Source: Deltaproteobacteria bacterium (GTDB lineage: Bacteria; Desulfobacterota; Desulfuromonadia; Desulfuromonadales; Geopsychrobacteraceae). From it: 32,405 bases of DNA. Where the stretch lies: the NCBI GenBank assembly GCA_018399135.1, contig JAGYPB010000033.1:1-32405 (forward strand). The letters run 5' to 3'. The notes beneath the pieces are model-generated. The model worked only from the letters and a program-made list of their open reading frames with translations. It made no database searches and was not told where the DNA came from. Below are positions 7,914 through 17,378 of the stretch, in pieces. Made by a program: the position numbers and the translations under genes. Position 1 is the first letter of the stretch, and each line of letters starts with the position of its first letter.

Positions 7914-8330
7914 ATGAAAAGAATCCTGTGCACCCTGCCCCCAACCCTGTTTTTATTGTTACTGATTGGTCTCCAATCAGCATTTGGGTGTCCCTCTGCG
8001 CCGGCCACAGAACACTCCACGGTCAGTATCCAGGTCAACGTCTGTCACTTCTTTATCGACGCCGACACCGCTGATCCCTGCTGCGACAGCGCGACCTGCC
8101 ATCGTGCCCATTCGCCGTTGCAAAATTACGGCAGCCCTGAATATGCCAATCAAATCAAGGATCTGCTTCCGCTGATCCTTGAATCACGCCAACAACTACC
8201 GCAGTCAAAAGCAGTCAATAGCTTTGTTCCACCACCTATTTGCTGTCTGAACACACAGCAGCTGACTGCCACTTCGATTGCACCTCGCCAAGCCTTGGCA
8301 TTTTTACGCACAACCGTCCTGCTCCATTGA
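7914..8330 (+). CDS. Secreted cysteine-rich hypothetical protein
   Basis: A 138-residue protein that I do not recognise. Residues 1-25 form a clear Sec signal peptide (KR, then a leucine-rich core, cleavage near SAFG-C). The C at the cleavage site is not in a good lipobox. The mature part has a cluster of Cys and His (VCHFF, DPCC, ATCHRAH at roughly 43-64) and a later ICC pair (near 112), suggesting disulfides or metal or haem contact outside the cytoplasm. It lies about 100 nt upstream of resB-ccsA on the same strand, so a link to cytochrome c assembly is possible but is inference from position only. The ATG has no close ribosome-binding site apart from AAGGTGG 12 nt upstream. Confidence 0.55.
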   Translation: MKRILCTLPPTLFLLLLIGLQSAFGCPSAPATEHSTVSIQVNVCHFFIDADTADPCCDSATCHRAHSPLQNYGSPEYANQIKDLLPLILESRQQLPQSKAVNSFVPPPICCLNTQQLTATSIAPRQALAFLRTTVLLH

Positions 8331-8430
8331 GATTCTCCCGTTACGCGCCACAATAAGCGACGCGACCTGTCGATTATTATGACTTATTTTGTCTGATTTA
8401 TCAGGCATTCCGCAACGGGAGATATTTACC

Positions 8431-9819
8431 TTGACTGAGACAGAAAAAAAACAAGATTTCACTGATCGCATATGGGACTTTTTCTGTTCCCTGAAGCTGA
8501 CCATCTTGCTGCTGTTATTACTGGCGGTAACCTCCATTATCGGCACGATTATTCCGCAAAACTCCTCAGCAGCAGAATATATTCGCCTGTATGGTCAGTC
8601 CAACTACGAACTTTTCACCAGTCTCCAGTTCACTGAGATGTATGGTTCCACCTGGTTTATTGCGCTACTGGCGCTATTCTGCGTCAACCTGATCTGCTGT
8701 TCCATCAAACACTTTCCCCGCACCTGGAAATTCTTTAAAGAACCCGTTCGCGTTGCCACCCCGGGCCTGTTAAAAAACTCCAGCAACAAACTGGACCTAC
8801 ACAGTAAAGAGTCGCCGGAAGCGGTCCTTGAAAAAATCAAAGGAACGTTAGATAAAGACTTCGCCAAAACAGTGAGAACCGACGCCGACGGCAAAATTTA
8901 CCTGTTTGCCCAGAAAGGCATCTTTTCCCGCCTGGGCGCTTACATGACCCACATTTCCATTATCGTCGTTCTGATTGGGGCCATCATTGGCAATGTTTTT
9001 GGTTTCAAAGCCTTTGTCAATATCCCGGAAGGGGACTCGGTTTCGCACGTGATGACACGTGATGGCAGTCAGCGTATCGATCTGGGCTTTGAGGTACGCT
9101 GCGACAATTTTGACGTCAAATTCTACCCCAACACCTCCCGCCCCATGGAATATGCCAGCGATCTGGTCATTCTTAAAGATGGTGTTGAAGTCTATGAAAA
9201 AAGAATAGTCGTTAACGACCCGTTATTTTTTGACGGCATCATCTTCTACCAGTCGAGTTACGGCCAGGCCGGGGATCCCACCATCAGCTTTCAAGTCACC
9301 GACAGCCAAAGTGGTGAAAGTCAGGAATTCAATGCCCCTTTGCGCAGTCGGGTGCAGCTGGCCGACGGCTACAGTGTTATTGTTACTGACTTCACCGACA
9401 ACGACCGCAGTTTCGGACCGGCCATGCGTATGAACATGATCAGCCCGGACGGTGCACGTGGAAATCCGGTTGTCATCTGGCAGAATTTTCCTGAATTCGA
9501 CGAACGCCGGGGTGATCGCTTCAGCTTTGCCATGCTCGGATTCAGTCAAACCTACTTCACCGGCCTGCAGGTCGCCAAGGATCCAGGGGTTAATATTGTC
9601 TGGGCCGGCTGCATCATGATGATCATTGGCCCCTTCGTTGCCTTTTTCATGTCGCACAAACGGGTCTGGGCCTGTATAGAACAAGAGGACAAGGTCACTA
9701 AAATCCAGCTTGCCGGCAATGCCCATCGTAACCAAGCCGGCTTTGCCCTGGCCTTTGATGATCTGATGCAAAAAGTGGAAAATGCCGTTAAAAATGATTC
9801 CCCGACAAAGGAGGGATAA
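8431..9819 (+). CDS. resB: Cytochrome c biogenesis protein ResB/Ccs1
   Basis: One half of the system II (Ccs) cytochrome c synthase, which carries haem across the membrane and attaches it to apocytochromes. Residues 1-462 from the TTG at 8431 show the ResB plan: two N-terminal membrane helices (SLKLTILLLLLLAVTSIIGTIIP-like region and WFIALLALFCVNLI), a third helix (AYMTHISIIVVLIGAIIG), a large extracytoplasmic domain, and a last helix near the C-terminus (IVWAGCIMMIIGPFVAFF). I prefer TTG 8431 because GGGAG lies 9 nt before it; the frame also allows a TTG at 8389, which has no such site. The next gene, ccsA, starts 3 nt after the stop, so the two form an operon. Confidence 0.9.
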   Translation: MTETEKKQDFTDRIWDFFCSLKLTILLLLLLAVTSIIGTIIPQNSSAAEYIRLYGQSNYELFTSLQFTEMYGSTWFIALLALFCVNLICCSIKHFPRTWKFFKEPVRVATPGLLKNSSNKLDLHSKESPEAVLEKIKGTLDKDFAKTVRTDADGKIYLFAQKGIFSRLGAYMTHISIIVVLIGAIIGNVFGFKAFVNIPEGDSVSHVMTRDGSQRIDLGFEVRCDNFDVKFYPNTSRPMEYASDLVILKDGVEVYEKRIVVNDPLFFDGIIFYQSSYGQAGDPTISFQVTDSQSGESQEFNAPLRSRVQLADGYSVIVTDFTDNDRSFGPAMRMNMISPDGARGNPVVIWQNFPEFDERRGDRFSFAMLGFSQTYFTGLQVAKDPGVNIVWAGCIMMIIGPFVAFFMSHKRVWACIEQEDKVTKIQLAGNAHRNQAGFALAFDDLMQKVENAVKNDSPTKEG

Positions 9820-9822
9820 CCC

Positions 9823-10692
9823 ATGGATAGTGGACAGCTCTTTAATTTAACCACCATTGCTTATTTTGCATCGATGGTTCTGTACATCGCTTACATTGCA
9901 ACCAAAAGCAACAAGGTCGCCACTGTGGCCACCCTGGCAGCCCTGACCGGATTCATTATCCAGACCGGGGCCCTGGGGATGCGCTGGTACGAGTCCTATG
10001 TGATTCTCGGCAGCGACCATGGCCGCGCGCCCTTGACCAACCTCTATGAATCGGTAGTTTTTTTCGCCTGGTCGATTATCGGTGTCTATCTGTTCATGGA
10101 GTGGAAGTATTTTAAAAAATACCGCGCTGTCGGTGCATTTGTTCTCCCCATTGCTTTGTTCGCCATGCTCTGGGGACAAATGAGTCTGAACAAATCAATT
10201 GATCCGCTGGTACCGGCGCTCCAGAGCAACTGGCTGACCTACCACGTCATCACCTGCTTCATCGGCTATGCCGGATTTGCCATCGCGTTTGGTGTCTCTA
10301 TCATGTATCTGCTGAAGATCGGCAAGGAAGAGAAGCACCAGGGCCCGGAACCCATGGGAGGCATTCTCGGCATGTTCCCACCCACCAAGGTGCTGGATGA
10401 CCTCAACTACAAAGCCATTATGATCGGCTTTCCCATGCTGACCCTCGGCATCATCACCGGTGCCGCCTGGGCTTACTACGCCTGGGGAACCTACTGGAGT
10501 TGGGATCCGAAGGAAACCTGGAGTCTGATCGTATGGTTTATCTATGCAGCCTTTCTCCACGCTCGTTTTACCCGCGGCTGGGCTGGGCGTAAAGCGGCCT
10601 GGCTGTCACTGATCGGCTTTGGCGCCACCATGTTCTGCTATCTGGGGGTCAACCTGGTACTGTCCGGGCTGCATTCCTACGGCGGCGCCTGA
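9823..10692 (+). CDS. ccsA: Cytochrome c biogenesis protein CcsA/ResC
   Basis: The haem-handling partner of ResB in system II cytochrome c maturation. A 289-residue polytopic membrane protein (about eight helices) of the haem-handling-protein superfamily. The tryptophan-rich WWD signature is present as [17 protein letters not shown] near residues 222-238. Candidate haem-ligand histidines are in [13 protein letters not shown], the [10 protein letters not shown] segment and the C-terminal [15 protein letters not shown] lies 8 nt before the ATG, overlapping the end of resB. The operon ends in a strong terminator. Confidence 0.93.
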   Translation: MDSGQLFNLTTIAYFASMVLYIAYIATKSNKVATVATLAALTGFIIQTGALGMRWYESYVILGSDHGRAPLTNLYESVVFFAWSIIGVYLFMEWKYFKKYRAVGAFVLPIALFAMLWGQMSLNKSIDPLVPALQSNWLTYHVITCFIGYAGFAIAFGVSIMYLLKIGKEEKHQGPEPMGGILGMFPPTKVLDDLNYKAIMIGFPMLTLGIITGAAWAYYAWGTYWSWDPKETWSLIVWFIYAAFLHARFTRGWAGRKAAWLSLIGFGATMFCYLGVNLVLSGLHSYGGA

Positions 10693-10713
10693 TCACCCAG
10701 GCAGCACTCACAA

Positions 10714-10756
10714 AAGAACAAAGGGCGCTTCATCATGAGGCGCCCTTTGTTCTTTA
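10714..10756 (+). terminator. Rho-independent terminator after resB-ccsA
   Basis: A perfect 15-bp stem, AAGAACAAAGGGCGC (10714-10728) with its complement at 10740-10754, encloses an 11-nt loop and is followed by a T-rich tail. Confidence 0.85.
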
Positions 10757-10759
10757 TTC

Positions 10760-10815
10760 GTTACTATTCAGCTATGGCCTTGCGCAGGATAGGGGATCCT
10801 GTACCGAACAGATAC
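10760..10815 (+). repeat. MITE-like element, short form (copy B)
   Basis: A 56-bp element with ends GTTACTATTCAGC and CGAACAGATAC, interior CTTGCGCAGGATAGGGGATCC. It is flanked by CTTTATTC (10752-10759) and ATTTATTC (10816-10823), a 7-of-8 match. It sits between the ccsA terminator and the methyltransferase stop codon, 20 bp from the latter. Confidence 0.8.
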
Positions 10816-10835
10816 ATTTATTCTTCCGGCAACTG

Positions 10836-11447
10836 TCAGGGTCGACGACACACCATCAGGAAGACCGGATAGCGCCTTGGCACCTCTGCTGTCCCACGTT
10901 CCACCTCAAACACAGTAGTAATGTCAATGTGATCGAATCCAAGACTTGTCAGGATATGCTTGAACTCCTGACGATCAAAGCCCCGCTGTCCGGTAAAGTC
11001 AGCACCATGGAAACTGCCGTCTTCCGCATCAAGATCGGCAATACACAGATGTCCACCTGGGTTGAGCAGTTGGTAAAAGCTGCGTAACAACCCTTGATAG
11101 TCCGGCACATGATGCAAGGTCATCAGGGAGCAGATCAGATCGAAGCATTCATTCGGCGCGGGATCGGCACACAAATCCAGATGCAGCGTACGTACCTGAT
11201 CAAAATCACCGTCCGTTATCTTTTGCTCAACCACCTCAAGCATGCCTTCGGAACTGTCTGCCAACACCAGCTCACCAACTGCCGGGCGCAGGGCAAAACC
11301 GAGCAATCCGGTTCCACAACCATATTCCAGGGCCCGGGTTGCGGGTGTCAATAACACCTGCTCACGAATGGCGGCAGAAACCACCTCAGCACGTTCCAGC
11401 TTTTTCGGATCAGTATCCCAGCACGTGGCTTTATCATCAAAACTCAT
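10836..11447 (-). CDS. Class I SAM-dependent methyltransferase
   Basis: A 203-residue cytoplasmic methyltransferase with the Rossmann-type SAM fold. Motif I is ALEYGCGTG (39-47), an acidic residue ends the second strand (LVLADSS), and the motif around FDLICSLMTLHHV marks the fourth strand, followed by LNPGGHLCIADLD. Substrate unknown; the plan is the small-molecule type (UbiE/BioC-like topology) rather than an RNA or DNA methyltransferase. AGGAGA lies about 10 nt before the ATG. It diverges from the DUF169 gene, and copy B of the repeat lies just past its stop. Confidence 0.85.
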   Translation of the reverse strand: MSFDDKATCWDTDPKKLERAEVVSAAIREQVLLTPATRALEYGCGTGLLGFALRPAVGELVLADSSEGMLEVVEQKITDGDFDQVRTLHLDLCADPAPNECFDLICSLMTLHHVPDYQGLLRSFYQLLNPGGHLCIADLDAEDGSFHGADFTGQRGFDRQEFKHILTSLGFDHIDITTVFEVERGTAEVPRRYPVFLMVCRRP

Positions 11448-11540
11448 CTGCAGTGTCTCTCCTGTTCATCATCGGGCGCAGAAACTGCGCCATCAGTTCA
11501 CAGATAACTTTAACATCTGTACCAAGGTTCAGTAACATAC

Positions 11541-11569
11541 TCGACAGACACACCTGACATCAATATAAT
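11541..11569 (+). promoter_or_regulatory. Sigma70-type promoter for the DUF169 gene
   Basis: TCGACA (11541-11546), 17-nt spacer and a perfect TATAAT (11564-11569). The leader to the ATG at 11622 is about 45 nt. Confidence 0.7.
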
Positions 11570-11621
11570 GATGAACGTCTGAATGCCTTCTTTGTCATCC
11601 CTTTATCAACAGGAGCCTATC

Positions 11622-12446
11622 ATGAACAGCAGGATTGCCGCAGCAATCAACCTGCCCTACCAGCCGGTTGCTATTCTCTGGAGCGATGAAATACCTGAAG
11701 GAGCGCAGATGTTCAAGGACAAATCCTGGGCCTGCTCCCTATGGCTGACCGCGGCGGCAGCCAAGGGAAAGGTTGCTGCCTGCAGTCGCGATGCCTTTGG
11801 CTGTTTCGGCGGCGGCACCGGCCTTGGATTCGGTGATCAGTATCGCAACTTCCCAGGGGGAACTGAGGGCTTCTGCCGTTTTCTCTCTTCCGGCAACGCC
11901 GGTCACCCCGAAGGAGAAGCCGTCGCCAAGGCATTAAAGGCCTTTGCTGATGAGCATTTTATTGAGGAATATCTGCAGGGAGAATGTTACCTGAAAAACC
12001 CGGAGGCAGTGCGGGATTTTATCGATGATCTGCCGATGCGCGATATCCCCACCCAATACGTCGTATTCAAGCCCTTAAGCGAAATCGAGCAGCAGCAGGA
12101 AGAGCCGATTGTTGTGGTTTTCTTCTGCAACCCGGACCAGTTTTCCGCCCTCGGTGTATTAGCCAACTACAGCTTCGACGGCAATGACAACGTCATCTTC
12201 CCCTTTGCCGCCGGCTGTCAGGCGATCGGCCTCTACGCCTATGATGAAGAGGAAAAAGATCATCCCAAAGCCGTTGCCGGCCTGATGGATCTGTCTGCGC
12301 GACTCTATCTGCGCAATCACTTTGGCGAAAACGTCATGAGTATGTCAATCCCCTGGTCCATGTTTCAAACCATGGAGGACAATGTCGCAGGGTCATTTCT
12401 TGAACGCAACACCTGGCACAAGTTGATGCAGAGCAGAACGGCCTGA
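11622..12446 (+). CDS. DUF169 family protein
   Basis: A 274-residue cytoplasmic protein of the DUF169 family, common in anaerobes and methanogens. Function is not established. Typical pieces are the opening LPYQPVAILWSDEIPEGA, the cysteine-containing segment WACSLWLTAAAAKGKVAACSR, the glycine-rich GCFGGGTGLGFG and the later FPFAAGCQAI. Conserved cysteines (near 37, 53, 60 and C in the AAGCQ segment) hint at metal or redox chemistry, which is inference. AGGAG lies 7 nt before the ATG at 11622; an in-frame ATG 39 bases upstream has no such site. It converges on ablB with a 15-nt gap and no visible terminator. Confidence 0.85.
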   Translation: MNSRIAAAINLPYQPVAILWSDEIPEGAQMFKDKSWACSLWLTAAAAKGKVAACSRDAFGCFGGGTGLGFGDQYRNFPGGTEGFCRFLSSGNAGHPEGEAVAKALKAFADEHFIEEYLQGECYLKNPEAVRDFIDDLPMRDIPTQYVVFKPLSEIEQQQEEPIVVVFFCNPDQFSALGVLANYSFDGNDNVIFPFAAGCQAIGLYAYDEEEKDHPKAVAGLMDLSARLYLRNHFGENVMSMSIPWSMFQTMEDNVAGSFLERNTWHKLMQSRTA

Positions 12447-12461
12447 TTACTCTGCCTGCGG

Positions 12462-13310
12462 TTATTCGACCGGTTTGTACCAGACGTTCATGCTCTCCAG
12501 CCCGCCGGAAATCTGGGTGTTCTGAACCAGGGTGCCGCCATACTGATAGCCGCTTTTGGCAAAGGTGATATTCATGCCGAACGAGGTGGCGCGAGCAATG
12601 GTATAGCAGGTCTGAATCATTTCCCGTGCCATCAGTGTTTCCAGTTCGGCCAGCAGCAGATGAGCTAAGCCCTTGCCACGACAGGCAGGATCAGTGGCAA
12701 AATCCGTCATTTCAGCATGGGAACCGGCCTTGTCAACCTCTGCAGATGCCAGGGCAATGAGTTCGCCTTCCTTCCACATGCCGGCATAGGTCACATTGTC
12801 AGCCATTGTTTCGGCCAGGTAGACGGGGTCATGGATCGGAAAGGGGTAGCTGGAAAAGACCCGCTGATAGAGATCAGCCATCGCCGAACAGTCATCCACC
12901 TGCGCCAGGCGGCACTGATTACCCCCGGCATCAGGCAGACCGGCGGGAACAGAGGAACCGGCCTTGGCCTGGGCAGTATCCAGCACCTGCGTTACAACCC
13001 CCGCATCAGGATCATTCTGGCGCTCAGGCTGAGGATAATTAGCCAGAAACAAGCCATCAATTTTACCCTGATAAAACCTGGGAACCTTTGCCTCAACGCG
13101 GTAGCCTGCCCGTAAAAATAGGGCTTTACTGGTCGCAGGAATCTTGGCAAAGATCTTGGAGTAGTCGTGCCGATCAACCAGCTCATCGATATATTCAAGC
13201 ACTCCTGGCACATCATCATGATGCAATTTCATCAGATAAACACGGTCATTTTCAGGACCATGTTGCAACACCGAGGATCCGAAGTTTTCAATCCGATCAA
13301 CTGACATCAC
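12462..13310 (-). CDS. ablB: Beta-lysine N-acetyltransferase
   Basis: Acetylates the epsilon-amino group of L-beta-lysine with acetyl-CoA to give N-epsilon-acetyl-beta-lysine, a compatible solute. A 282-residue protein in two parts. The first half carries the AblB-typical stretch [17 protein letters not shown] and [17 protein letters not shown] (about 49-83). The second half is a GNAT domain with motif [12 protein letters not shown] at 207-217 and a Q/N-rich end. It overlaps ablA by 14 bp (13297-13310), so the two are translated from one message. Neighbour and family together make the call firm. Confidence 0.92.
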   Translation of the reverse strand: MMSVDRIENFGSSVLQHGPENDRVYLMKLHHDDVPGVLEYIDELVDRHDYSKIFAKIPATSKALFLRAGYRVEAKVPRFYQGKIDGLFLANYPQPERQNDPDAGVVTQVLDTAQAKAGSSVPAGLPDAGGNQCRLAQVDDCSAMADLYQRVFSSYPFPIHDPVYLAETMADNVTYAGMWKEGELIALASAEVDKAGSHAEMTDFATDPACRGKGLAHLLLAELETLMAREMIQTCYTIARATSFGMNITFAKSGYQYGGTLVQNTQISGGLESMNVWYKPVE

Positions 13311-14616
13311 GTCTCTCTATCCGTTCGTTACCGGCCGGAGTCAAGCTGATGGTTTCATCGTAATCGCACAACAGTCGCTCAATCCCGGTGGCGTTATTAT
13401 TATCCTCAGCTCCTTCCAGCTTCAGTTGCAGATCACAGGTTGCACACTGACGATCGCAAAATTTAGTCTTGTAGCTTTCGGGCTCGGCGTAAGTGGTGAT
13501 CACCCCTTCGTAGTTACGCAGCACAACCTTGTTGGTTGACAGGGAGATCAGATAGTTAGGCGTAAGAGGGATTTTACCGCCGCCACCCGGCGCATCAATC
13601 ACGTAGGTCGGCACCGAAAAACCACTAGTGTGACCAATCATCCCCTCCATTATCTCGATACCTTTGCCCACCGGAGTACGGAAATGGGACAAACCTTCCG
13701 ACAAATCACACTGATAGAGGTAGTAGGGGCGCACCCGATTCTCCACCAGCTTATGCACCAATGACTTGACGATCCGCACACAGTCATTCACTCCCGCCAG
13801 CAACACGCTCTGGTTGCCCAGAGGGATCCCGGCATCGGCCAGCTTTCTGAGTGCCTGTTTGGATGAGCTGGTCATCTCGCGCGGGTGATTAAAGTGGGTA
13901 TTAAGCCATACGGGATGATGTTTTTTGAGCATCTCAACCAGATCATCAGTAATCCGATAGGGGAGTACCACCGGCATTCGTGAACCAATCCGGATCACCT
14001 GGACATGATCGATCTGGCGCAGTTCAGTCAAGACCCAATCAAGATACTGGTCAGAGAGCATCAGCGGATCGCCGCCGGAGAGCAGAACATCACGAACCTC
14101 GGTAGCGCCGCGGATATAATCAAGACCGGCGCGGATCTGATCACGATCCGGAATGGAGTCGGTGTCGCCGACCTTACGCTTACGCGTACAGTGACGGCAA
14201 TACATGGAACAAACGTTGCTGATATGGAAAAGAACCCGATCAGGATACCGATGGGTGATACCCGGCGCCGGGCTGTCCCGATCTTCCGCCAGCGGGTCGA
14301 TCATGTCACATTTGTCGATTTCAAGCTCTTTAGGATCAGGAAACGCCTGGCGAAAAATCGGATCATTGCGAAAATCATCGGCATCAATCAAGGACAGGTA
14401 GTAAGGAGTGATCGACAGGGGAAACTTGCGCAGGGTTAATTCAATTTTGCGCCGTTCCACATCTTTGAGCTCAATCCCGAGCAGCCTTTCGAAGGTGTCG
14501 ACACGCTGAATGGAATTACGCAATTGCCAGTGCCAGTCAGTCCATTTGGAATGATGAACCTGATTTTCACTTAAATCTGCCGCAATTTTTTGTTGATTAC
14601 TGGAATAAATACTCAT
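13297..14616 (-). CDS. ablA: L-lysine 2,3-aminomutase
   Basis: Radical SAM/PLP enzyme that converts L-lysine to L-beta-lysine, the first step of N-epsilon-acetyl-beta-lysine synthesis. 439 residues. The radical SAM cluster is CSMYCRHC (C136, C140, C143). By alignment from memory to the Clostridium enzyme, the PLP lysine is K348 (in PGGGGK), the substrate-binding aspartates are D304 (YQCDLSEG) and D341 (IDAPGGGG), and the zinc ligands are C279 plus the C-terminal cluster CDRQCATC (387-394). AAAGG precedes the ATG. The gene heads the ablAB operon. No convincing promoter was found in the 429 nt upstream. Confidence 0.94.
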   Translation of the reverse strand: MSIYSSNQQKIAADLSENQVHHSKWTDWHWQLRNSIQRVDTFERLLGIELKDVERRKIELTLRKFPLSITPYYLSLIDADDFRNDPIFRQAFPDPKELEIDKCDMIDPLAEDRDSPAPGITHRYPDRVLFHISNVCSMYCRHCTRKRKVGDTDSIPDRDQIRAGLDYIRGATEVRDVLLSGGDPLMLSDQYLDWVLTELRQIDHVQVIRIGSRMPVVLPYRITDDLVEMLKKHHPVWLNTHFNHPREMTSSSKQALRKLADAGIPLGNQSVLLAGVNDCVRIVKSLVHKLVENRVRPYYLYQCDLSEGLSHFRTPVGKGIEIMEGMIGHTSGFSVPTYVIDAPGGGGKIPLTPNYLISLSTNKVVLRNYEGVITTYAEPESYKTKFCDRQCATCDLQLKLEGAEDNNNATGIERLLCDYDETISLTPAGNERIERRDVS

Positions 14617-15045
14617 GATAAAGGCCTTTATGCTCCTTTTCTAAAGATTTAGTACAAGATTCAGTCAATAGAAAAAACACTACTGTTAAGTCCTAAAGAC
14701 AGTTCAAACGAAACAAGACAAAGTTTTTGGTAGAAAGACAGTCAACGACCGGTAAGTAACGCCGTCACACTGCTCTGAAAATTGGCTCGATGGGAAGAAT
14801 GAGAGGTATGGCAACAGATAACAAACATAGTAAAAATGAAAACTTTCTCGCACGAATATGTGTGCGGAGCCGATTTCTTAGATAAATAAGTACCAAGGGT
14901 AACAAATATGATCTTACATTTCAAGGGTTGATCCAGAACGGCCATATTGATGTAACTCTGGACACGCTTCAACCAAGAAAAAACCCCCGAAAGCTTTCAT
15001 AGCAGCCGTCGGGGGTTATTATCGCATGACAGGTGTTAAATTGTG
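14617..15045. other. Intergenic region between rhlE and ablA
   Basis: 429 nt without a supported gene. It holds the rhlE terminator (14976-15018) and, toward ablA, the presumed ablA promoter and leader; two TTGACT boxes on the minus strand have poor -10 partners. A small stem CGCAC..GTGCG occurs near 14850-14867. A 76-codon minus-strand frame at 14742-14972 has no family resemblance and no ribosome-binding site and is not called. Confidence 0.5.
14976..15018 (-). terminator. Rho-independent terminator after rhlE
   Basis: On the minus strand AACCCCCGA (15009-15017) pairs with TCGGGGGTT (14982-14990) and is followed by TTTTTTCTTGG. It is 28 nt past the rhlE stop codon. Confidence 0.85.
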
Positions 15046-16347
15046 TTATCGCGAAGCACGGCCAGCACGGGCATTTGCTGCACCAGCCTGGGAATTATAA
15101 GATTTGCCGGCTGGTCGGGCACTGCGACGCTGAGTCTTGGCCGGCTGACGACTTGCCGGCGCTGCCCCTTTTCCACGCATGGGGCGCCGCGCTGGGGAGT
15201 CAACTGCTGAAGAGATCAGGTTCAATCCGGTTTCCTGCTCCTGTAATGGAATCCGACGTTGCAGCAAGGTTTCAATGTCGTGCAGCTGCTTGCGCTCTTC
15301 ACTGCAGACAAAAGAAATAGCGTTACCCGTATTGCCGGCACGACCAGTGCGACCAATCCGGTGGACATAATCTTCAGGAACACTGGGCATCTCATAATTC
15401 ACGACAAAGGGCAATTGCTCAATATCGAGGCCACGCGCGGCAATGTCGGTAGCCACCAGCACCCGCACTTTGCCCTGCTTGAAATCGGCCAGTGCCTTGG
15501 TTCTGGCACCCTGGCTCTTGTTGCCGTGGATCGCCGTCGTCGTGATACCGTCTTTGTCCAGCTGACTGGCAAGGCGATTGGCACCATGCTTGGTGCGGGT
15601 AAAAACCAGCACCTGCTGCCAGTTACTGCCGGAAATCAGATGGGAAAGCAGCGCACGCTTGAGGCCCTTGTCAATCCGGTACATCACCTGATCGACCTGC
15701 TCGGCAGCGGTATTGCGCCGCGCCACTTCAATCATGACCGGAGCCTTCAAGAAACCGTCAGCCAGACGTTTGATATCGTTAGAAAAGGTCGCGGAAAACA
15801 GCATATTCTGGCGATTGCGCGGCAGCAAACCGAGAATTTTACGGATATCATGGATAAAGCCCATATCAAGCATACGATCGGCTTCATCCAGTACCAGCAT
15901 CTCAACCTGCGACAGATCGATGGTTTTCTGACCGACATGGTCAAGCAGACGTCCCGGGGTAGCCACGACAATATCAACCCCTTTGCGCAAAGCATTGATC
16001 TGGGGACGGATATTGACGCCACCGAAAACCACCGTCGAGCGCAGCGGCAGATACTTTCCGTACAAACGGAAGCTCGCTTCAACCTGGGCCGCCAGTTCGC
16101 GGGTAGGGGTAAGAATCAGAGCACGAATCGCACCGCCGCTCTGGGGTGCTTTTTCACTCAAGCGTTGCAGCATGGGCAGGGCAAAACCAGCTGTTTTACC
16201 GGTCCCGGTCTGGGCTCCGGCAAGCAGATCGCCACCTTGCAGCACCACCGGAATGGCCTTGGCCTGAATCGGTGAGGGTTGGCTGTAACCTGCTTCAGAT
16301 ACAGCACGGAGGAGTTCGGCCCGCAGACCGAGTTGTTCAAACGACAT
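15046..16347 (-). CDS. rhlE: DEAD-box ATP-dependent RNA helicase, RhlE type
   Basis: A 433-residue RNA helicase acting in ribosome assembly or RNA turnover. Seen in order: Q motif (YSQPSPIQ), Walker A AQTGTGKT (45-52), PTREL (81-85), DEAD (154-157), SAT (185-187), and motif [10 protein letters not shown] (329-336). The tail from about residue 395 is low-complexity and rich in Arg, Ala, Pro and Gly, as expected for RNA binding. I start at ATG 16347 (MSFEQLGL), with GGAGA 11 nt upstream; an in-frame ATG at 16380 adds 11 residues foreign to the family. A long leader precedes it and a terminator follows. Confidence 0.9.
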   Translation of the reverse strand: MSFEQLGLRAELLRAVSEAGYSQPSPIQAKAIPVVLQGGDLLAGAQTGTGKTAGFALPMLQRLSEKAPQSGGAIRALILTPTRELAAQVEASFRLYGKYLPLRSTVVFGGVNIRPQINALRKGVDIVVATPGRLLDHVGQKTIDLSQVEMLVLDEADRMLDMGFIHDIRKILGLLPRNRQNMLFSATFSNDIKRLADGFLKAPVMIEVARRNTAAEQVDQVMYRIDKGLKRALLSHLISGSNWQQVLVFTRTKHGANRLASQLDKDGITTTAIHGNKSQGARTKALADFKQGKVRVLVATDIAARGLDIEQLPFVVNYEMPSVPEDYVHRIGRTGRAGNTGNAISFVCSEERKQLHDIETLLQRRIPLQEQETGLNLISSAVDSPARRPMRGKGAAPASRQPAKTQRRSARPAGKSYNSQAGAANARAGRASR

Positions 16348-16524
16348 AAATATTTTTCTCCAAAAATGGAACCGGCCCATCCCTAAGCGATAAAACGTAA
16401 GGAACGGTCAACAGGCAGGAATCTCTTAATTGATGGTCTAAGGGGGAGATATGCGAGGGTGATACGCAAAAAACTATCCGATGGACACGAAAATGACGCC
16501 GACCGAAGGCATCAAGAATCACGT

Positions 16525-16553
16525 AACATAACAGACGCTCGGGCACTTGTCCA
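16525..16553 (-). promoter_or_regulatory. Candidate promoter for rhlE
   Basis: On the minus strand TGGACA (16548-16553), 17-nt spacer, TATGTT (16525-16530). It implies a leader of about 170 nt, long for this genome and like the leaders of cold-inducible DEAD-box helicase genes. The rest of 16381-16650 shows no gene. Confidence 0.4.
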
Positions 16554-16650
16554 GAATAATCACCAGGCGTTAGCCGAGAACACGGATATACGGCGGCACA
16601 ATACATATAACCTCAATAGGTACTGTGTCCCCGGATCGCACCTCTCCGGG

Positions 16651-16947
16651 TTACGAAGCCTCACGCACAACCCGATGCACGAAACCCAGCTTTTCGGTAA
16701 CGCGCGGTGAAATGACAAAGGGATAGGCGTGCTCGTGCCCCATGCTGCGGTTCAAGCTGTTAAGGGCAAAGGTAAGGGGCAACCAGTGTTCAATTAATGT
16801 ATCGATATTTTCAGCACGGTAGGGATCAACATCTTGGCGTACCGCTTGCGTGGCGTCATCACCAGCTTTAGGACGGATACCGATACCGAACTGCCAGGCA
16901 GTCTCCAGGGTGTCGACCATGTGCAGGTAGTGGGCCCACAATCGCAT
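16651..16947 (-). pseudogene. 5'-truncated remnant of a zinc-binding metallopeptidase (COG4307 type)
   Basis: An open frame of 98 codons reads MRL-WAHYLHMVDTLETA, then WLPLTFALNSLNRSMG and YPFVISPRVTEKLGFVHRVV. This is the C-terminal quarter of the COG4307 zinc-ribbon/metallopeptidase family, whose members are about 350 residues. The zinc-ribbon N-terminus and the HExxH-type centre should lie upstream but are absent; instead the Sll1863-like gene begins about 40 nt away. The homology starts abruptly at WAHYLHM, where the family normally reads EDWAETWAHYLHM. I read it as a deletion remnant. Translation as a short protein cannot be excluded. Confidence 0.7.
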
Positions 16948-16988
16948 ACCATTAACCTCACATCAAGAATTGACAACCGACCAGAACA

Positions 16989-17276
16989 TCATTTAAAGCG
17001 AGAGAACGCAGATTTGATGGAACCGCTAAGGGAATCCCAGGCGCTGTCGATACCGGCCTTGAGGTCTTCCCAGGCATCATCACTGGAGGCTTTCAGCTCT
17101 TCAAGTTTTTTTCTGGCGCTGTCTTGCTGCGACCTCAGCTCTTCAATTTTTTTGTAATACTCAAGCTGGATATCGGCCTCGGCTGAGTCTGCCCTGGCTT
17201 TTAGTTTATCGATGTCTGCGTTCCATTCATCCAGTTTGGCTTGCAGTTTTTTTTCGTAGACTTCTTTCATACTCAT
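16989..17276 (-). CDS. Sll1863-type stress response coiled-coil protein
   Basis: A 95-residue, highly charged, almost wholly helical protein: KEVYEKKLQAKLDEWNADID near the start, then heptad-like ELRSQQDSARKKLEELKAS, ending with AWDSLSGSIKSAFSRF. This is the pattern of the Sll1863 family, described as stress-response proteins; molecular role unknown. AAGGAG lies 7 nt before the ATG. There is no signal peptide. A truncated copy of the MITE-like element (copy C) begins 18 bp upstream of the start codon, inside what should be the promoter region. Confidence 0.8.
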   Translation of the reverse strand: MSMKEVYEKKLQAKLDEWNADIDKLKARADSAEADIQLEYYKKIEELRSQQDSARKKLEELKASSDDAWEDLKAGIDSAWDSLSGSIKSAFSRFK

Positions 17277-17294
17277 ATCTTATCTCCTTAGTTG

Positions 17295-17360
17295 GCAATT
17301 ATTCAGCTGTAATCCTTGCGCAGGATCGGGGTTACTGTGGCAAGGGTGTTTGACGCCGCC
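17295..17360 (+). repeat. MITE-like element, right-truncated (copy C)
   Basis: Left half only: AATTATTCAGCTGTAATCC then CTTGCGCAGGATCGGGGTT and GTGGCAAGGGTGTTTG, matching copy E closely up to the central stem. The matching right half is missing; what follows (GATATAAGGACAAG...) is unrelated. It fills most of the gap between the Sll1863-like start and the MFS stop. Confidence 0.75.
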
Positions 17361-17378
17361 GATATAAGGACAAGTGAT

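Noticed and set aside
14846-14868. Terminator-like stem CGCAC..GTGCG
   Set aside because: Short stem without a T-tract and far from any stop codon.
14742-14972. Small minus-strand gene upstream of ablA
   Set aside because: No ribosome-binding site and no recognisable or composition-consistent protein; it lies in terminator and promoter space.
15259-16275. Plus-strand frame of 338 codons
   Set aside because: Antisense shadow of the rhlE helicase gene, whose motifs are all present on the minus strand.
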